Source: Rhodocyclales bacterium (GTDB lineage Bacteria; Pseudomonadota; Gammaproteobacteria; Burkholderiales; Rhodocyclaceae). From it: a stretch of DNA of 64,000 nucleotides. Each line of letters starts with the position of its first letter. Within the stretch, counting starts at the first letter, position 1. A program made the position numbers and the translations under genes. Below the pieces are notes generated by a model. That model saw only the letters and a program-made list of their open reading frames with translations, was not told the DNA's origin and made no database searches. Positions 35,382 through 43,325 of the stretch are shown one piece after another. Where the stretch lies: NCBI GenBank assembly GCA_016214145.1, contig JACRPA010000002.1, positions 496,001 through 560,000 on the forward strand. Direction: 5' to 3'.

Positions 35382-35771
35382 CTATTTCGGCTCGAAAATG
35401 ACTTGAGTGCAGTCGGCCGTGCCAGTATTTTCAACCGCGTGTGATGGGATTACTCCCATCATTCTGGCGTCACCAGCTTTTTTGGATATGTCAGTAAATT
35501 TGCCGTCCGGGGTGTGGACGCGGTGAGTGCCACAATCGTTGAGAGCATAGTTGGCGCCGGTCGGATGAGAGTGCCACTCATCACGCTGTCCTGGTTTCCA
35601 AGTGGCGAGGATAACGCGGTACTTTGCGTTTTCGGCGATGACCTTGTAAATGCCGGGCGATGCGATATACGAGGGCGGAGCTTCGTCAGCAGCAGCGATC
35701 ACAGGAACACCCACTGTGCTGCAAGCGACTGCGGCGGCAAACAAAATTTTGATTTTGCACTTTACGTTCAT
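35382..35771 (-). CDS. Secreted cupin-like protein
   Basis: A 129-residue exported small beta-barrel. The signal peptide ends near VIAAADE (residue 28). The cupin core reads YRVILATWKPGQRDEWHSHPTG, with the HxH metal motif in WHSHP, followed by GVIPSHAVENTGTADC carrying a later histidine. A pair of cysteines may form a disulfide. The substrate is unknown. It is divergent from the regulator at 35945. Confidence 0.75.
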   Translation of the reverse strand: MNVKCKIKILFAAAVACSTVGVPVIAAADEAPPSYIASPGIYKVIAENAKYRVILATWKPGQRDEWHSHPTGANYALNDCGTHRVHTPDGKFTDISKKAGDARMMGVIPSHAVENTGTADCTQVIFEPK

Positions 35772-35944
35772 TCTTGCCTCCTTCTCCTGGATGATTGATT
35801 TCCCGCGGATGTCGGGACGTTGGCATACGGTATTTCAGACAGGGGTGCATCGTCTTTAAGACGCGCTAAATTGATGCTAAATGTTCCTAAGTTAGTGGGC
35901 TGACAGGCATAATGAATCGGCCCCTTTCTTTCTGAAGGCGTTTC

Positions 35945-37477
35945 TTGGCCAACTCTCATCGGTTTGATCACTTCGAAGTCCTGCCCGAACAGCGCCAGTT
36001 GCTCGTCGATGGGCAGGCTGCAGTATTGGGTGCGCGAGCCTTTGACCTGCTGCTGGCGCTGATCGAGCACCGCGACCGCGTCGTAGGCAAAGACGAACTG
36101 ATGGCACTCGTCTGGCCAGGCGCGGTGGTTGAGGAGAACAACCTCACGGTGCAGATCTCGGCGCTGAGGAAGCTTCTCGGAGCGCAGGCGGTGGCCACTG
36201 TGGCAGGGCGCGGCTACCGCTTTACGCTAACCCCGTCCACGACGGCGAATGCGCCGGAGTTGCCTACGATCGCGGTACTGCCTTTCACCAACATGAGCGG
36301 TGATCCGGAGCAGGAGTACTTTGCCGACGGCATGGTCGACGATATCCTCACGGCGCTGGCGCGCACGGGAATTGTCTTTGTCATCGCGCGCAATTCGAGC
36401 TTTATCTATAAAGGCCGAGCGGTGGACATCAGGCAGGTCGGGCGTGAACTCGGCGTGCGCTACGTGCTCGAAGGAAGCATCCGCAGAGCGGACAATCGGA
36501 TTCGCGTTGCCGGACAGTTGATCGAGGCTGAGAGCGGGCGCCATATATGGGCCGACCGGTTCGAAGGAACGCTTGAGGACGTGTTCGAGTTGCAGGACCG
36601 CATCACCGAAAGCGTGGTGTTTGCCGTCGATCCAGGGGTGCGGCGCGCCGAATTGGAACGCATCCGGGCGAAGCCGACGAGCAATCTGCAAGCCTACGAT
36701 TACCTGATTCAAGCATTACCCGGGCTCTTACCCGGCACAAGCAAGGCTGAAAAGGACGGATCGTCGTCGCTTATTCGCCGTGCGCTCGCGATGGACCCCG
36801 GTTTTTCACTCGCCAAGGCGTTGGGAGCATTTGCGTGTATACAGCGCGTTATCGATGGCTACGGGGTGGCTGATGACGTGAAATCCGGACTGCGCTTCGC
36901 GGAAGAAGCCCTGGCCGACCACAAGGACAATCCCGTGACCCTGAGTATGGCCGGGCTCGCGCTGGGCTCCCTCGGCTACCGCGCGCTGGGTTTTCGCGTG
37001 CTGGGTTTTCGTTACGAAGAGGCCTTGCGCGCGATCGACCGCGCTTTAAGCCTGAGCCCGAATTTGTTCTCGGTGCGGTTTGCCGCAGGAATGCTCCTTA
37101 GCGTCGTCGGGGAGGGAGACGAAGCGATCATACATTTCGAGCGCGCGATGCGTCTGAGCCCACTGGATCCGGGGATGAGCGCGCTGATGGCTGGCACAGG
37201 GGCGGCGCATGTCGTATGCGGCAGATACGAGGACGCTCTTGTAGCGGCAAGGCACGCGATTGAGATCGACCCAAATTACACCGGCGCACACCGGTTGCTG
37301 ACTATCGTGCTCGGACTTCTCGGGCGAGCCGAAGAAGCGAAGCTTGCGGCGCAGCGCATGCTTGAACTGTTGCCGGATTTCACCGTATCGCGCTACTCGA
37401 GCGTGCTTCCTGTCAAGGATGCAAGCTGGAGAAAACGTCTCGCCACAGTGCTGCTCGCTGCGGGTGTTCCGAACTAG
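35945..37477 (+). CDS. Winged-helix (OmpR/CadC-type) regulator fused to TolB-like and TPR region
   Basis: A 510-residue protein. Residues 1-95 are an OmpR-type winged helix (FDHFEVLPEQRQLLVDG, ENNLTVQISALRKLLG, TVAGRGYRF). Residues about 105-230 form a TolB-amino-like/FlgO-like region (IAVLPFTNMSGDPEQEYFADG, YVLEGSIRR, IWADRFEG). The rest is helical TPR-type sequence (ALRAIDRALSLSPN, AIIHFERAMRLSPLDP). No membrane helix is evident, unlike CadC. The start appears to be TTG, because the only upstream in-frame ATG (35912) meets a stop. A small in-frame tandem duplication (RALGFRVLGFR, about 36982-37011) is present. It may control the divergent cupin gene. Confidence 0.82.
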   Translation: MANSHRFDHFEVLPEQRQLLVDGQAAVLGARAFDLLLALIEHRDRVVGKDELMALVWPGAVVEENNLTVQISALRKLLGAQAVATVAGRGYRFTLTPSTTANAPELPTIAVLPFTNMSGDPEQEYFADGMVDDILTALARTGIVFVIARNSSFIYKGRAVDIRQVGRELGVRYVLEGSIRRADNRIRVAGQLIEAESGRHIWADRFEGTLEDVFELQDRITESVVFAVDPGVRRAELERIRAKPTSNLQAYDYLIQALPGLLPGTSKAEKDGSSSLIRRALAMDPGFSLAKALGAFACIQRVIDGYGVADDVKSGLRFAEEALADHKDNPVTLSMAGLALGSLGYRALGFRVLGFRYEEALRAIDRALSLSPNLFSVRFAAGMLLSVVGEGDEAIIHFERAMRLSPLDPGMSALMAGTGAAHVVCGRYEDALVAARHAIEIDPNYTGAHRLLTIVLGLLGRAEEAKLAAQRMLELLPDFTVSRYSSVLPVKDASWRKRLATVLLAAGVPN

Positions 37478-37748
37478 GCCAATAGTGCATCGATGGATCA
37501 ATGTCCGCAATCGCTGCTTATGCAAAGTTCTCTATCATGGAAAGTAGCGGATTGGAACCCAGGGCGTTTGGCAATCCGCGGCATACTCACTTGAATGACC
37601 GGTTCGGAGCGCGCCTCGAAGTGAACGTCCGCAAAGAGAGTAATTCTTCGAGCGTCGCTTCGTGGCCGATACCAGTCCGCTGCGCTGAATATCGCCGTAT
37701 CGCCGGGACTGACTTTTCCCGGCCTCGATCAGTCATCGCCGCCATTCA
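37478..37748. other. Intergenic spacer with one bipartite repeat copy
   Basis: A 271-bp gap between the converging regulator and GST genes. A short open frame (37501-37809) lacks a ribosome site and runs into the GST gene on the other strand, so it is not accepted. The only notable element is the repeat at 37694-37716. Confidence 0.5.
37694..37716 (+). repeat. Bipartite repeat copy 6
   Basis: Exact match in the gap between the winged-helix regulator and GST genes. Confidence 0.85.
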
Positions 37749-38378
37749 TCACGCCTCGCGCTTCACCCACGCCTGCACCGACGGGCGCGCCCACTGCGCC
37801 TGCACGTAGCGCCGGAGGTTTTCCGGCACGGCGTCGCCGTTGGCGACGAGGCGGTTGAGCGTGAGGGCCAGCTCGGTGTCGGCGATGCACCACTTTCCGA
37901 AAAGGTTGTCGGCGCCCTCCTTGATCAGGCTGGCGGCGACGCGGATCAGCTTGTCGGCCGCGGCGCGGCCGGCTTCGGTCAGCGGCTTGTCCACGGGCGC
38001 GCGGAAGATGACGGTCGTCGGTCGCTCCTCGCGCAGGGCCATCAGGTCGCTGCGGATCCACGCCTGCAGCTGGCGGGCGCGGGCGCGCTCGCGCGCGTCG
38101 GCCGGATAGACCGGCGGGTGCGCCGGGGCGGGGAAAACGTCTTCGAGGTATTCGATGATCGCCGACGACTCGGCCAGCGCGAAATCGCCGTGCAGGAGCG
38201 CCGGCACCTTGCCGGTGAGGAAGCGGTTCTCGAAATCGGCATCGTGATGCTGCTTCGCGGCGAGGTCGACCGGCTTCAGCGCGAAGGGGAGGCGCTTTTC
38301 CTTCAGGGCGACGAAGGCCCATAGGGCGTAGGGGCTGACGAAGTTGCTGTCGATGCAGAGGGTGAGTTCGTTGTTCAT
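37749..38378 (-). CDS. yfcF: Glutathione S-transferase, YfcF-like
   Basis: A 209-residue GST. The N-terminal thioredoxin-like domain has the SPYALWAFVALKEK helix start (serine in the catalytic position), KVPALLHGDFALAESSAIIEYLE with the cis-proline and glutathione-binding E-S pair, and the C-terminal helical domain includes ARARQLQAWIRSDLMALREERP, a YfcF signature. E. coli YfcF has glutathione-dependent peroxidase activity; that may apply here. It is a single gene. Confidence 0.88.
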   Translation of the reverse strand: MNNELTLCIDSNFVSPYALWAFVALKEKRLPFALKPVDLAAKQHHDADFENRFLTGKVPALLHGDFALAESSAIIEYLEDVFPAPAHPPVYPADARERARARQLQAWIRSDLMALREERPTTVIFRAPVDKPLTEAGRAAADKLIRVAASLIKEGADNLFGKWCIADTELALTLNRLVANGDAVPENLRRYVQAQWARPSVQAWVKREA

Positions 38379-38431
38379 GGGTGTCCTTGTATGCCTTGTG
38401 GGGCGACTGATGGTGCGCGAACCTTCATGTC

Positions 38432-38477
38432 AAATCCCCCTTGTTCCCCCTTTTCCAAAGGGGGAGACCTGCTAATG
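38432..38477. repeat. 46-bp repeat copy 1 (CCCCCTTT hairpin), supplies the fadD-like stop codon
   Basis: Identical over 46 bp to 56560-56605. It contains CCCCCTTTTCC-AAAGGGGG, able to form a hairpin, and a neighbouring CCCCC tract. The TAG stop of the acyl-CoA ligase gene lies inside its right end. It probably acts as a terminator between the ligase and GST genes. Confidence 0.85.
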
Positions 38478-40154
38478 AGCTCGCGCGCCGCGCTCGCGCA
38501 GGGCGCGCCGCAGCACCTTGCCGACGTTGCTCTTCGGCAGTTCGTCGAGGAACTCGACGAGCTTCGGCACCTTGTAGGCGGTCAGCGATTCGCGGCAGTG
38601 CGCGATCAGCGCTTCGGCGGTGAGGGAAGCGTCCTTCCGGACCACGTACAGCTTCACCGCCTCGCCGGAAGCCTCGTCGGGCACGCCGACCGCCGCGACT
38701 TCCAGGACGTGCGGATGCAGGGCGACCACCTGTTCCACCTCGTTCGGATAGACGTTGAAGCCTGACACGATGATCATGTCCTTCTTGCGGTCGACGATGC
38801 GGAGGAAGCCGCGCGCGTCGATGGTGGCGACGTCGCCGGTGCGCAGGTACCCGTCCGGCGTCATGACCCGGGCGGTTTCGTCGGGGCGGTTCCAGTAGCC
38901 CTTCATCACCTGCGGCCCGCGCACGCACAGCTCGCCGGGTGCGCCGATGGGCAGCTCCTGGCCCTCCTCATCACGGATCGAGATTTCCGTGGAGGGCATC
39001 GGCAGTCCGATGGCGCCGTTGTATTCCGTGATGTCGAGCGGATTGCACGTGACCGTGGGGGAGCATTCGGTGAGGCCGTAGCCCTCGCACAGGGGCACCC
39101 CGGTGATCTGCTGCCAGCGGTCGGCGACGGCCTTCTGCACGGCCGCCCCGCCGCCGATGGCGAAGCGCAGCTTGCCGAAGTCGACTTTCGCAAAGTCCGG
39201 ATGGTGGATCAGGCTGTTGAAGAGAGTGTTGACGGCGGGCAGCGAGACGAAGCGGTACTTCGCCAGCACCTTGACGAAGGCCGCGGTGTTGCGCGGATCC
39301 GCCACCAGCACATTCACGCCGCCCCGCGCGATGTGGCTGACGGCCGAGCCCAGCGCGAAGATGTGATAGAGCGGAATGGCGGTAACGAGGATGAACTCGT
39401 CGTTCGGATCGAGGAACGGATCGCTCCAGACTTCCGCCTGCCGCGCGTTGGCGAGCAGGTTGCGGTGGGTGAGCATGGCGCCCTTGGAGACGCCGGTGGT
39501 GCCGCCGGTGTACTGCAGGAAAGCCAGGTCGTCCGACGCGACCGCCACCGGGTCGAAGCGCGCGGCCGCGCCCCGCGCCAGCATCTGCGCGAAGGGGATG
39601 GCGTCGGGGAGGGAGAACGGCGGCACCATCTTCTTCAACCGCCGCACCACGAAGTGGGCCAGGTGTTTTTTCGGGAAGCCGAGCAGGTCGCCGACGCCGG
39701 TGACGACCACATGCCGGATCGGCGTGCGGCCGATGGCCTTCTCCAGCACATGCGCCATGTTCTCGAGGATGACGATGGCCACGGCGCCCGAATCGGCAAG
39801 CTGGTGCTCCAGCTCGCGGGCGGTGTACATCGGATTGACGTTGACCACCACATAGCCGGCGCGCAGGGCGCCGAGCAGGCAGACGGGGTACTGCAGCAGG
39901 TTGGGCATCATCAGCGCGACGCGGCTGCCTTGCGGCAGCTTGAGCACGGACTGCAGCCAGGCCGCGACGTTGCGCGAGTGGACGTCGAGCTCGCGGTAGG
40001 TGATGCCCACGCCTGCCGCGCCGCTGACGAAGGCGATGCGGTCGCCGTAGGCGCGCACGCTGGCCTCGAACTTTTCGCCGATGGCGCCGAGCGCGTCGAC
40101 CCCGATCTCCGCCGGCACGCCGGGCGAATAGCTTTTCAGCCAGATTTTTTCCAT
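38472..40154 (-). CDS. fadD: AMP-dependent acyl-CoA synthetase, long-chain fatty acid ligase (FadD) type
   Basis: A 560-residue adenylate-forming enzyme. Core motifs are YTGGTTGVSKGAMLTHRN (P-loop), EGYGLTECSPT, YLRTGDVATIDARGFLRIVDRKK and the C-terminal catalytic lysine in PKSNVGKVLRR. FadD-like features such as PMYTARELEHQLADSGA and the N-terminal EKIWLKSYSPGVP place it with long-chain fatty acid CoA ligases. It is unlikely to be the missing feruloyl-CoA synthetase. ATG 40154 follows the pentapeptide gene by 1 bp, hinting at co-transcription. Confidence 0.9.
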   Translation of the reverse strand: MEKIWLKSYSPGVPAEIGVDALGAIGEKFEASVRAYGDRIAFVSGAAGVGITYRELDVHSRNVAAWLQSVLKLPQGSRVALMMPNLLQYPVCLLGALRAGYVVVNVNPMYTARELEHQLADSGAVAIVILENMAHVLEKAIGRTPIRHVVVTGVGDLLGFPKKHLAHFVVRRLKKMVPPFSLPDAIPFAQMLARGAAARFDPVAVASDDLAFLQYTGGTTGVSKGAMLTHRNLLANARQAEVWSDPFLDPNDEFILVTAIPLYHIFALGSAVSHIARGGVNVLVADPRNTAAFVKVLAKYRFVSLPAVNTLFNSLIHHPDFAKVDFGKLRFAIGGGAAVQKAVADRWQQITGVPLCEGYGLTECSPTVTCNPLDITEYNGAIGLPMPSTEISIRDEEGQELPIGAPGELCVRGPQVMKGYWNRPDETARVMTPDGYLRTGDVATIDARGFLRIVDRKKDMIIVSGFNVYPNEVEQVVALHPHVLEVAAVGVPDEASGEAVKLYVVRKDASLTAEALIAHCRESLTAYKVPKLVEFLDELPKSNVGKVLRRALRERGARAH

Positions 40155-40155
40155 G

Positions 40156-40923
40156 TCATCTCCGCTCGCGCGCCACGAAGGGCTCGACGAGGGCTTCCTG
40201 TACGGAGTCCGACCGGTTGCGGGCCTGGTCGAAGTTGGCGTTCCAGACATCGGCATTGGCGAGGTCGGCGCCGGACAGATCGGCCTCCTTGAACACGGCG
40301 AAGCGCAGGGTCGCGCCGAGCAGCCTGGTGCCGACCAGCTTGGCGCCGGTGAAGTCGGCGTTCTCGGCGGCGGCGCCGGTGAGGTCGGCGCCGGAGAGGT
40401 CGGCGCCGATGAGCTTGGCGCCGGAGAGCACGCCGCGGAAGGCGTAGCAGCCGCGCATCGAGCCGCCGGAGAGGTCGATGCCCTCCATCAGGATGTCCTT
40501 CAGGTGGGCGCCGGCAAAGTCAGCCCGCACGGCACGGGTGTTGATGAGGTTGGAGCCGAACAGATAGGCGCCGCCGAAGCGCGCGTCCGAAACGTCGGCG
40601 TCGTCGAAGGTGGCATGGAAGAGGTCGGCATTGCGCAGGTCGGCCCCCTTCATCTGCGCGCCGGTGAAGTTGGCCCACTTGGCGTTGGCTCCGCGCAAGT
40701 CCGCCTCGTCGAGGCGCGCCTTGCGGAAGTCGGCGTTCTCCAGCTTGGCGCCGGCGAAGCGGGCGCCGCGCAGGTCCTTGCCGGCCAGCCTGGCGCGGGA
40801 CAGGTCGCAGGCGGACAGGTCGCTGCGCGCCGCCGGGCGCTGGCAGTCGCCGGCCGGCAGGTCGGCGGCCAGCGCCGCCGCCGGCATGGCCGCCAGCACC
40901 GCCAACAGGCAGATGGCATTCAT
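40156..40923 (-). CDS. Exported pentapeptide-repeat protein
   Basis: A 255-residue protein with a Sec signal (CLLAVLAAMPAAALA-AD) and about thirty pentapeptide repeats of the A(D/N)LxX type from residue 35 to 235 (DLSACDLSRARLAGKDLRGA and onward). Such repeats fold as a right-handed quadrilateral beta helix. Export to the periplasm is less usual than the cytoplasmic gyrase-protecting members. A conserved cysteine pair may form a disulfide. Its function is unknown. It lies 40 bp after a sensor kinase gene. Confidence 0.85.
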   Translation of the reverse strand: MNAICLLAVLAAMPAAALAADLPAGDCQRPAARSDLSACDLSRARLAGKDLRGARFAGAKLENADFRKARLDEADLRGANAKWANFTGAQMKGADLRNADLFHATFDDADVSDARFGGAYLFGSNLINTRAVRADFAGAHLKDILMEGIDLSGGSMRGCYAFRGVLSGAKLIGADLSGADLTGAAAENADFTGAKLVGTRLLGATLRFAVFKEADLSGADLANADVWNANFDQARNRSDSVQEALVEPFVARERR

Positions 40924-40963
40924 CGTCCTACTCCCTCTGAAAACCTGGCAGACGCATTTTGCA

Positions 40964-43156
40964 CTACTGCAGCGTGAAATAGAACGCCGCGCCCTGATCG
41001 GGCGCGCCCTCGGCCCAGATGCGCCCGCCGTGGCGGAGCACGATGCGCATCGCGGTGGCCAGGCCGATGCCGGTGCCGGGAAAGCGCTTTACATCATGCA
41101 ATCGCTGAAAAGGCTTGAACAGCTTGTCGGCGTAAGCCTGCTCGAAGCCGGCGCCGTTGTCGCGTACGCAAAAGACCGTCTCGCCCCCCTTGCGCTCGCA
41201 GCCGACTTCGATCCGCGCCGCCTCGCGCTCCGCGGTGAACTTCCAGGCGTTGCGCAACAGGTTGTCGATCAGGGCCTTCGCCAGCACCGGATCGGCGTTC
41301 GCGCGCAGGGACGGCGCGATGTTCCAGGCCACCTTGCGCTGCGGAGAGTGCTCCTGCAGGGTTTCCGCGACCTCCAGGGCAAGGGCCGTCAAGTCGAGAT
41401 CGGCACGCTTCATCTCCAGGCGGCTGATGCGCGCCAGCTCGATCAGGTCGTCGATCAGCGTGCCCATGCGCTGGCTGGCATCGCGGATGCGGCTCAGGTA
41501 TTCCTGGCCGGCTTCATCGAGCCGATCCGCGTACTCTTCCTTGAGCAGGTAGCTGAAGCCGTCGAGGGCGCGCAAGGGCGCGCGCAGATCGTGCGAGACG
41601 GAATAGGAGAAGGCTTCCAGTTCGCGGTTGGAGGCTTCGAGGGACGCGGTGCGCTCGAGGACACGCTGCTCAAGGGTCGCGTTGAGGTGGCGAATGCCCT
41701 CCTCTGCCAGCTTGCGCCGGGTTATGTCGTTGCCCGTGCCCCGATAGCCGCGAAAGCTCCCGTCCGGATTGAAGAAAGGCTTGCCGTTGATGGAATACCA
41801 GCGGATTTCCCCGCTGTCGAGGCGAATGCGATAGACAAAGTCCTGGAACGGCTCGTGTCGCTCCAGGCAGGCGCGATGCTGCGCCCATTCGGCCTCGCCG
41901 ACGCCCTCGATGGGCAGTTCCCAGCGGCACTTGCCAAGGCTGTTGGCGATGATGAAGCCGCCCTTGTTGACCAGGCCGCCCGACAGCAGGGTGAAGCGGA
42001 ACGCCGCATCCTGTTCCCAGAACCAGTCGGTGGACAACTCCGTCAGATCGCGGAAGCGCTCCTCGCTTTCCCGCAAGGCGGTTTCCGCCTGCTTGTTGCG
42101 GGCATGGCTGCGCTGCTGGGCTTCGATCATGGCGTTGAACTCCCGCGCCACTTCGGCGATTTCGCTTGGGCCTGCAACCGCCGCCCGCACGCCCAGATTG
42201 CCCTCGTGGACGGCGCGCGCGGTCGTCTCCAGTTCCGCCACCGGACCGGCAATGCGCCGGGCGATGGCCAGGGCAAGCGCCCCGATCACGGCAATGGCGG
42301 CCAGCGCGATGGCGGCCAGGGTGACGGCGTGGCGTCTGGCCTCGGCATAGACCGTTGTTGCGGGAACGCCGATGAAGGCGACCCAGCCGGTCTCGGGCAT
42401 CGGCACGACCGAGAAGAAGCGGGTGACGCCGTCGATCGCCAGACTCTCGAATTCGCCGTCCCGCATCTCGACGATCCGCCGCGCGGCCTCCGCATTCGGC
42501 CGGGTGCCGATCACGCCCTCCGGATCGAGATTGCGCCAGATCATGATCCCGTCGTCGGAGAAAAAGCCATAGCGGCTTTCCGGCGGAAGCTGCTGCACCG
42601 GGATGTTCGGATCGTAGGCCTTCAGGTCGATGGGCATGTGAATCGCGCCGACCAGATCTCCCCGTTCGTTCCGGATCGGCGCGCTGAGGACGGAAACCCA
42701 CTTGCCGGTGATCGGGCCAACATGCGGCTGCCCGACCGTGAAACGCTTTTCCTCCATGAATTTCCGGAACCAGGGCGTCTGGCCGACATTCACCGGCTTG
42801 CCGCCGGGCTGCGGCAGCGCCGAGCAGACGGCGACCCCCGCCAGATCGGTGTAGACGACATTCGAGAATCCCGGGGTCAGCGCATGCAGGTCCTTCAGCA
42901 CCGGATCGCAGCGGTCGGGATCGACCCGCCTGACGAGCGGGCGAGCGGCCAGGATTTCCAGTGTCTGCCGGGCGCCGGCGATCCGCCCGCCCGTGTTGGA
43001 GACCATCATGCTGGCCAGCGTCCGCAACGAGGCCTTGGAATGGGCCACCGCCTGTTGCAGATCGTGATAGGTGCCATAGCCGACCACGACGACGAGCGGA
43101 ACGGAGACGGCCAGAACCAGCAGCAGGAGATGGCTTCGTATCGAGGCTCTGTTCAC
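40964..43156 (-). CDS. Membrane sensor histidine kinase (dCache-HAMP-PAS-HisKA-HATPase)
   Basis: A 730-residue kinase. Order: membrane helix (LLLLVLAVSVPLVVVVGY), a periplasmic double-Cache sensor (SNVVYTDLAGVAVC, LSAPIRNERGDLVGAIHMPI), a second helix (LAAIALAAIAVIGALALAIA), HAMP, PAS with PAC (FRGYRGTGNDITRRK), the phosphoacceptor in FSYSVSHDLRAPLRALDG, and the ATPase boxes NLLRNAWKF, VRDNGAGF and GTGIGLA. GTG at 43156 has a GGAAGG upstream; another GTG at 43198 is possible. No response regulator is adjacent, so it is an orphan. Cache domains of this form often sense small carboxylates. Confidence 0.92.
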   Translation of the reverse strand: MNRASIRSHLLLLVLAVSVPLVVVVGYGTYHDLQQAVAHSKASLRTLASMMVSNTGGRIAGARQTLEILAARPLVRRVDPDRCDPVLKDLHALTPGFSNVVYTDLAGVAVCSALPQPGGKPVNVGQTPWFRKFMEEKRFTVGQPHVGPITGKWVSVLSAPIRNERGDLVGAIHMPIDLKAYDPNIPVQQLPPESRYGFFSDDGIMIWRNLDPEGVIGTRPNAEAARRIVEMRDGEFESLAIDGVTRFFSVVPMPETGWVAFIGVPATTVYAEARRHAVTLAAIALAAIAVIGALALAIARRIAGPVAELETTARAVHEGNLGVRAAVAGPSEIAEVAREFNAMIEAQQRSHARNKQAETALRESEERFRDLTELSTDWFWEQDAAFRFTLLSGGLVNKGGFIIANSLGKCRWELPIEGVGEAEWAQHRACLERHEPFQDFVYRIRLDSGEIRWYSINGKPFFNPDGSFRGYRGTGNDITRRKLAEEGIRHLNATLEQRVLERTASLEASNRELEAFSYSVSHDLRAPLRALDGFSYLLKEEYADRLDEAGQEYLSRIRDASQRMGTLIDDLIELARISRLEMKRADLDLTALALEVAETLQEHSPQRKVAWNIAPSLRANADPVLAKALIDNLLRNAWKFTAEREAARIEVGCERKGGETVFCVRDNGAGFEQAYADKLFKPFQRLHDVKRFPGTGIGLATAMRIVLRHGGRIWAEGAPDQGAAFYFTLQ

Positions 43157-43325
43157 ACCCTTACCTTCCTGCAGACCGGGGCCGGGAGCTTGGTCCACGC
43201 GACCTGAAGTATCCTCGGCAGCCGCGCCTGCGTCAAACGTCGGGGTTCAACCTTGAATCCCCGCGGGAACCCGTGTTTCACGTTCCGGCGAACCTCGCTT
43301 CGCTTTGCGCGGCATTTCCATTAGG

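Noticed and set aside
37501-37809. Small plus-strand gene of 102 codons
   Set aside because: No ribosome site or recognisable protein sequence, and it overlaps the 3' end of the GST gene on the other strand.
38472-40154. Acyl-CoA ligase as the missing feruloyl-CoA synthetase
   Set aside because: Its motifs and N-terminus match FadD-type long-chain ligases, and it is far from the hydratase-lyase gene with no shared operon.
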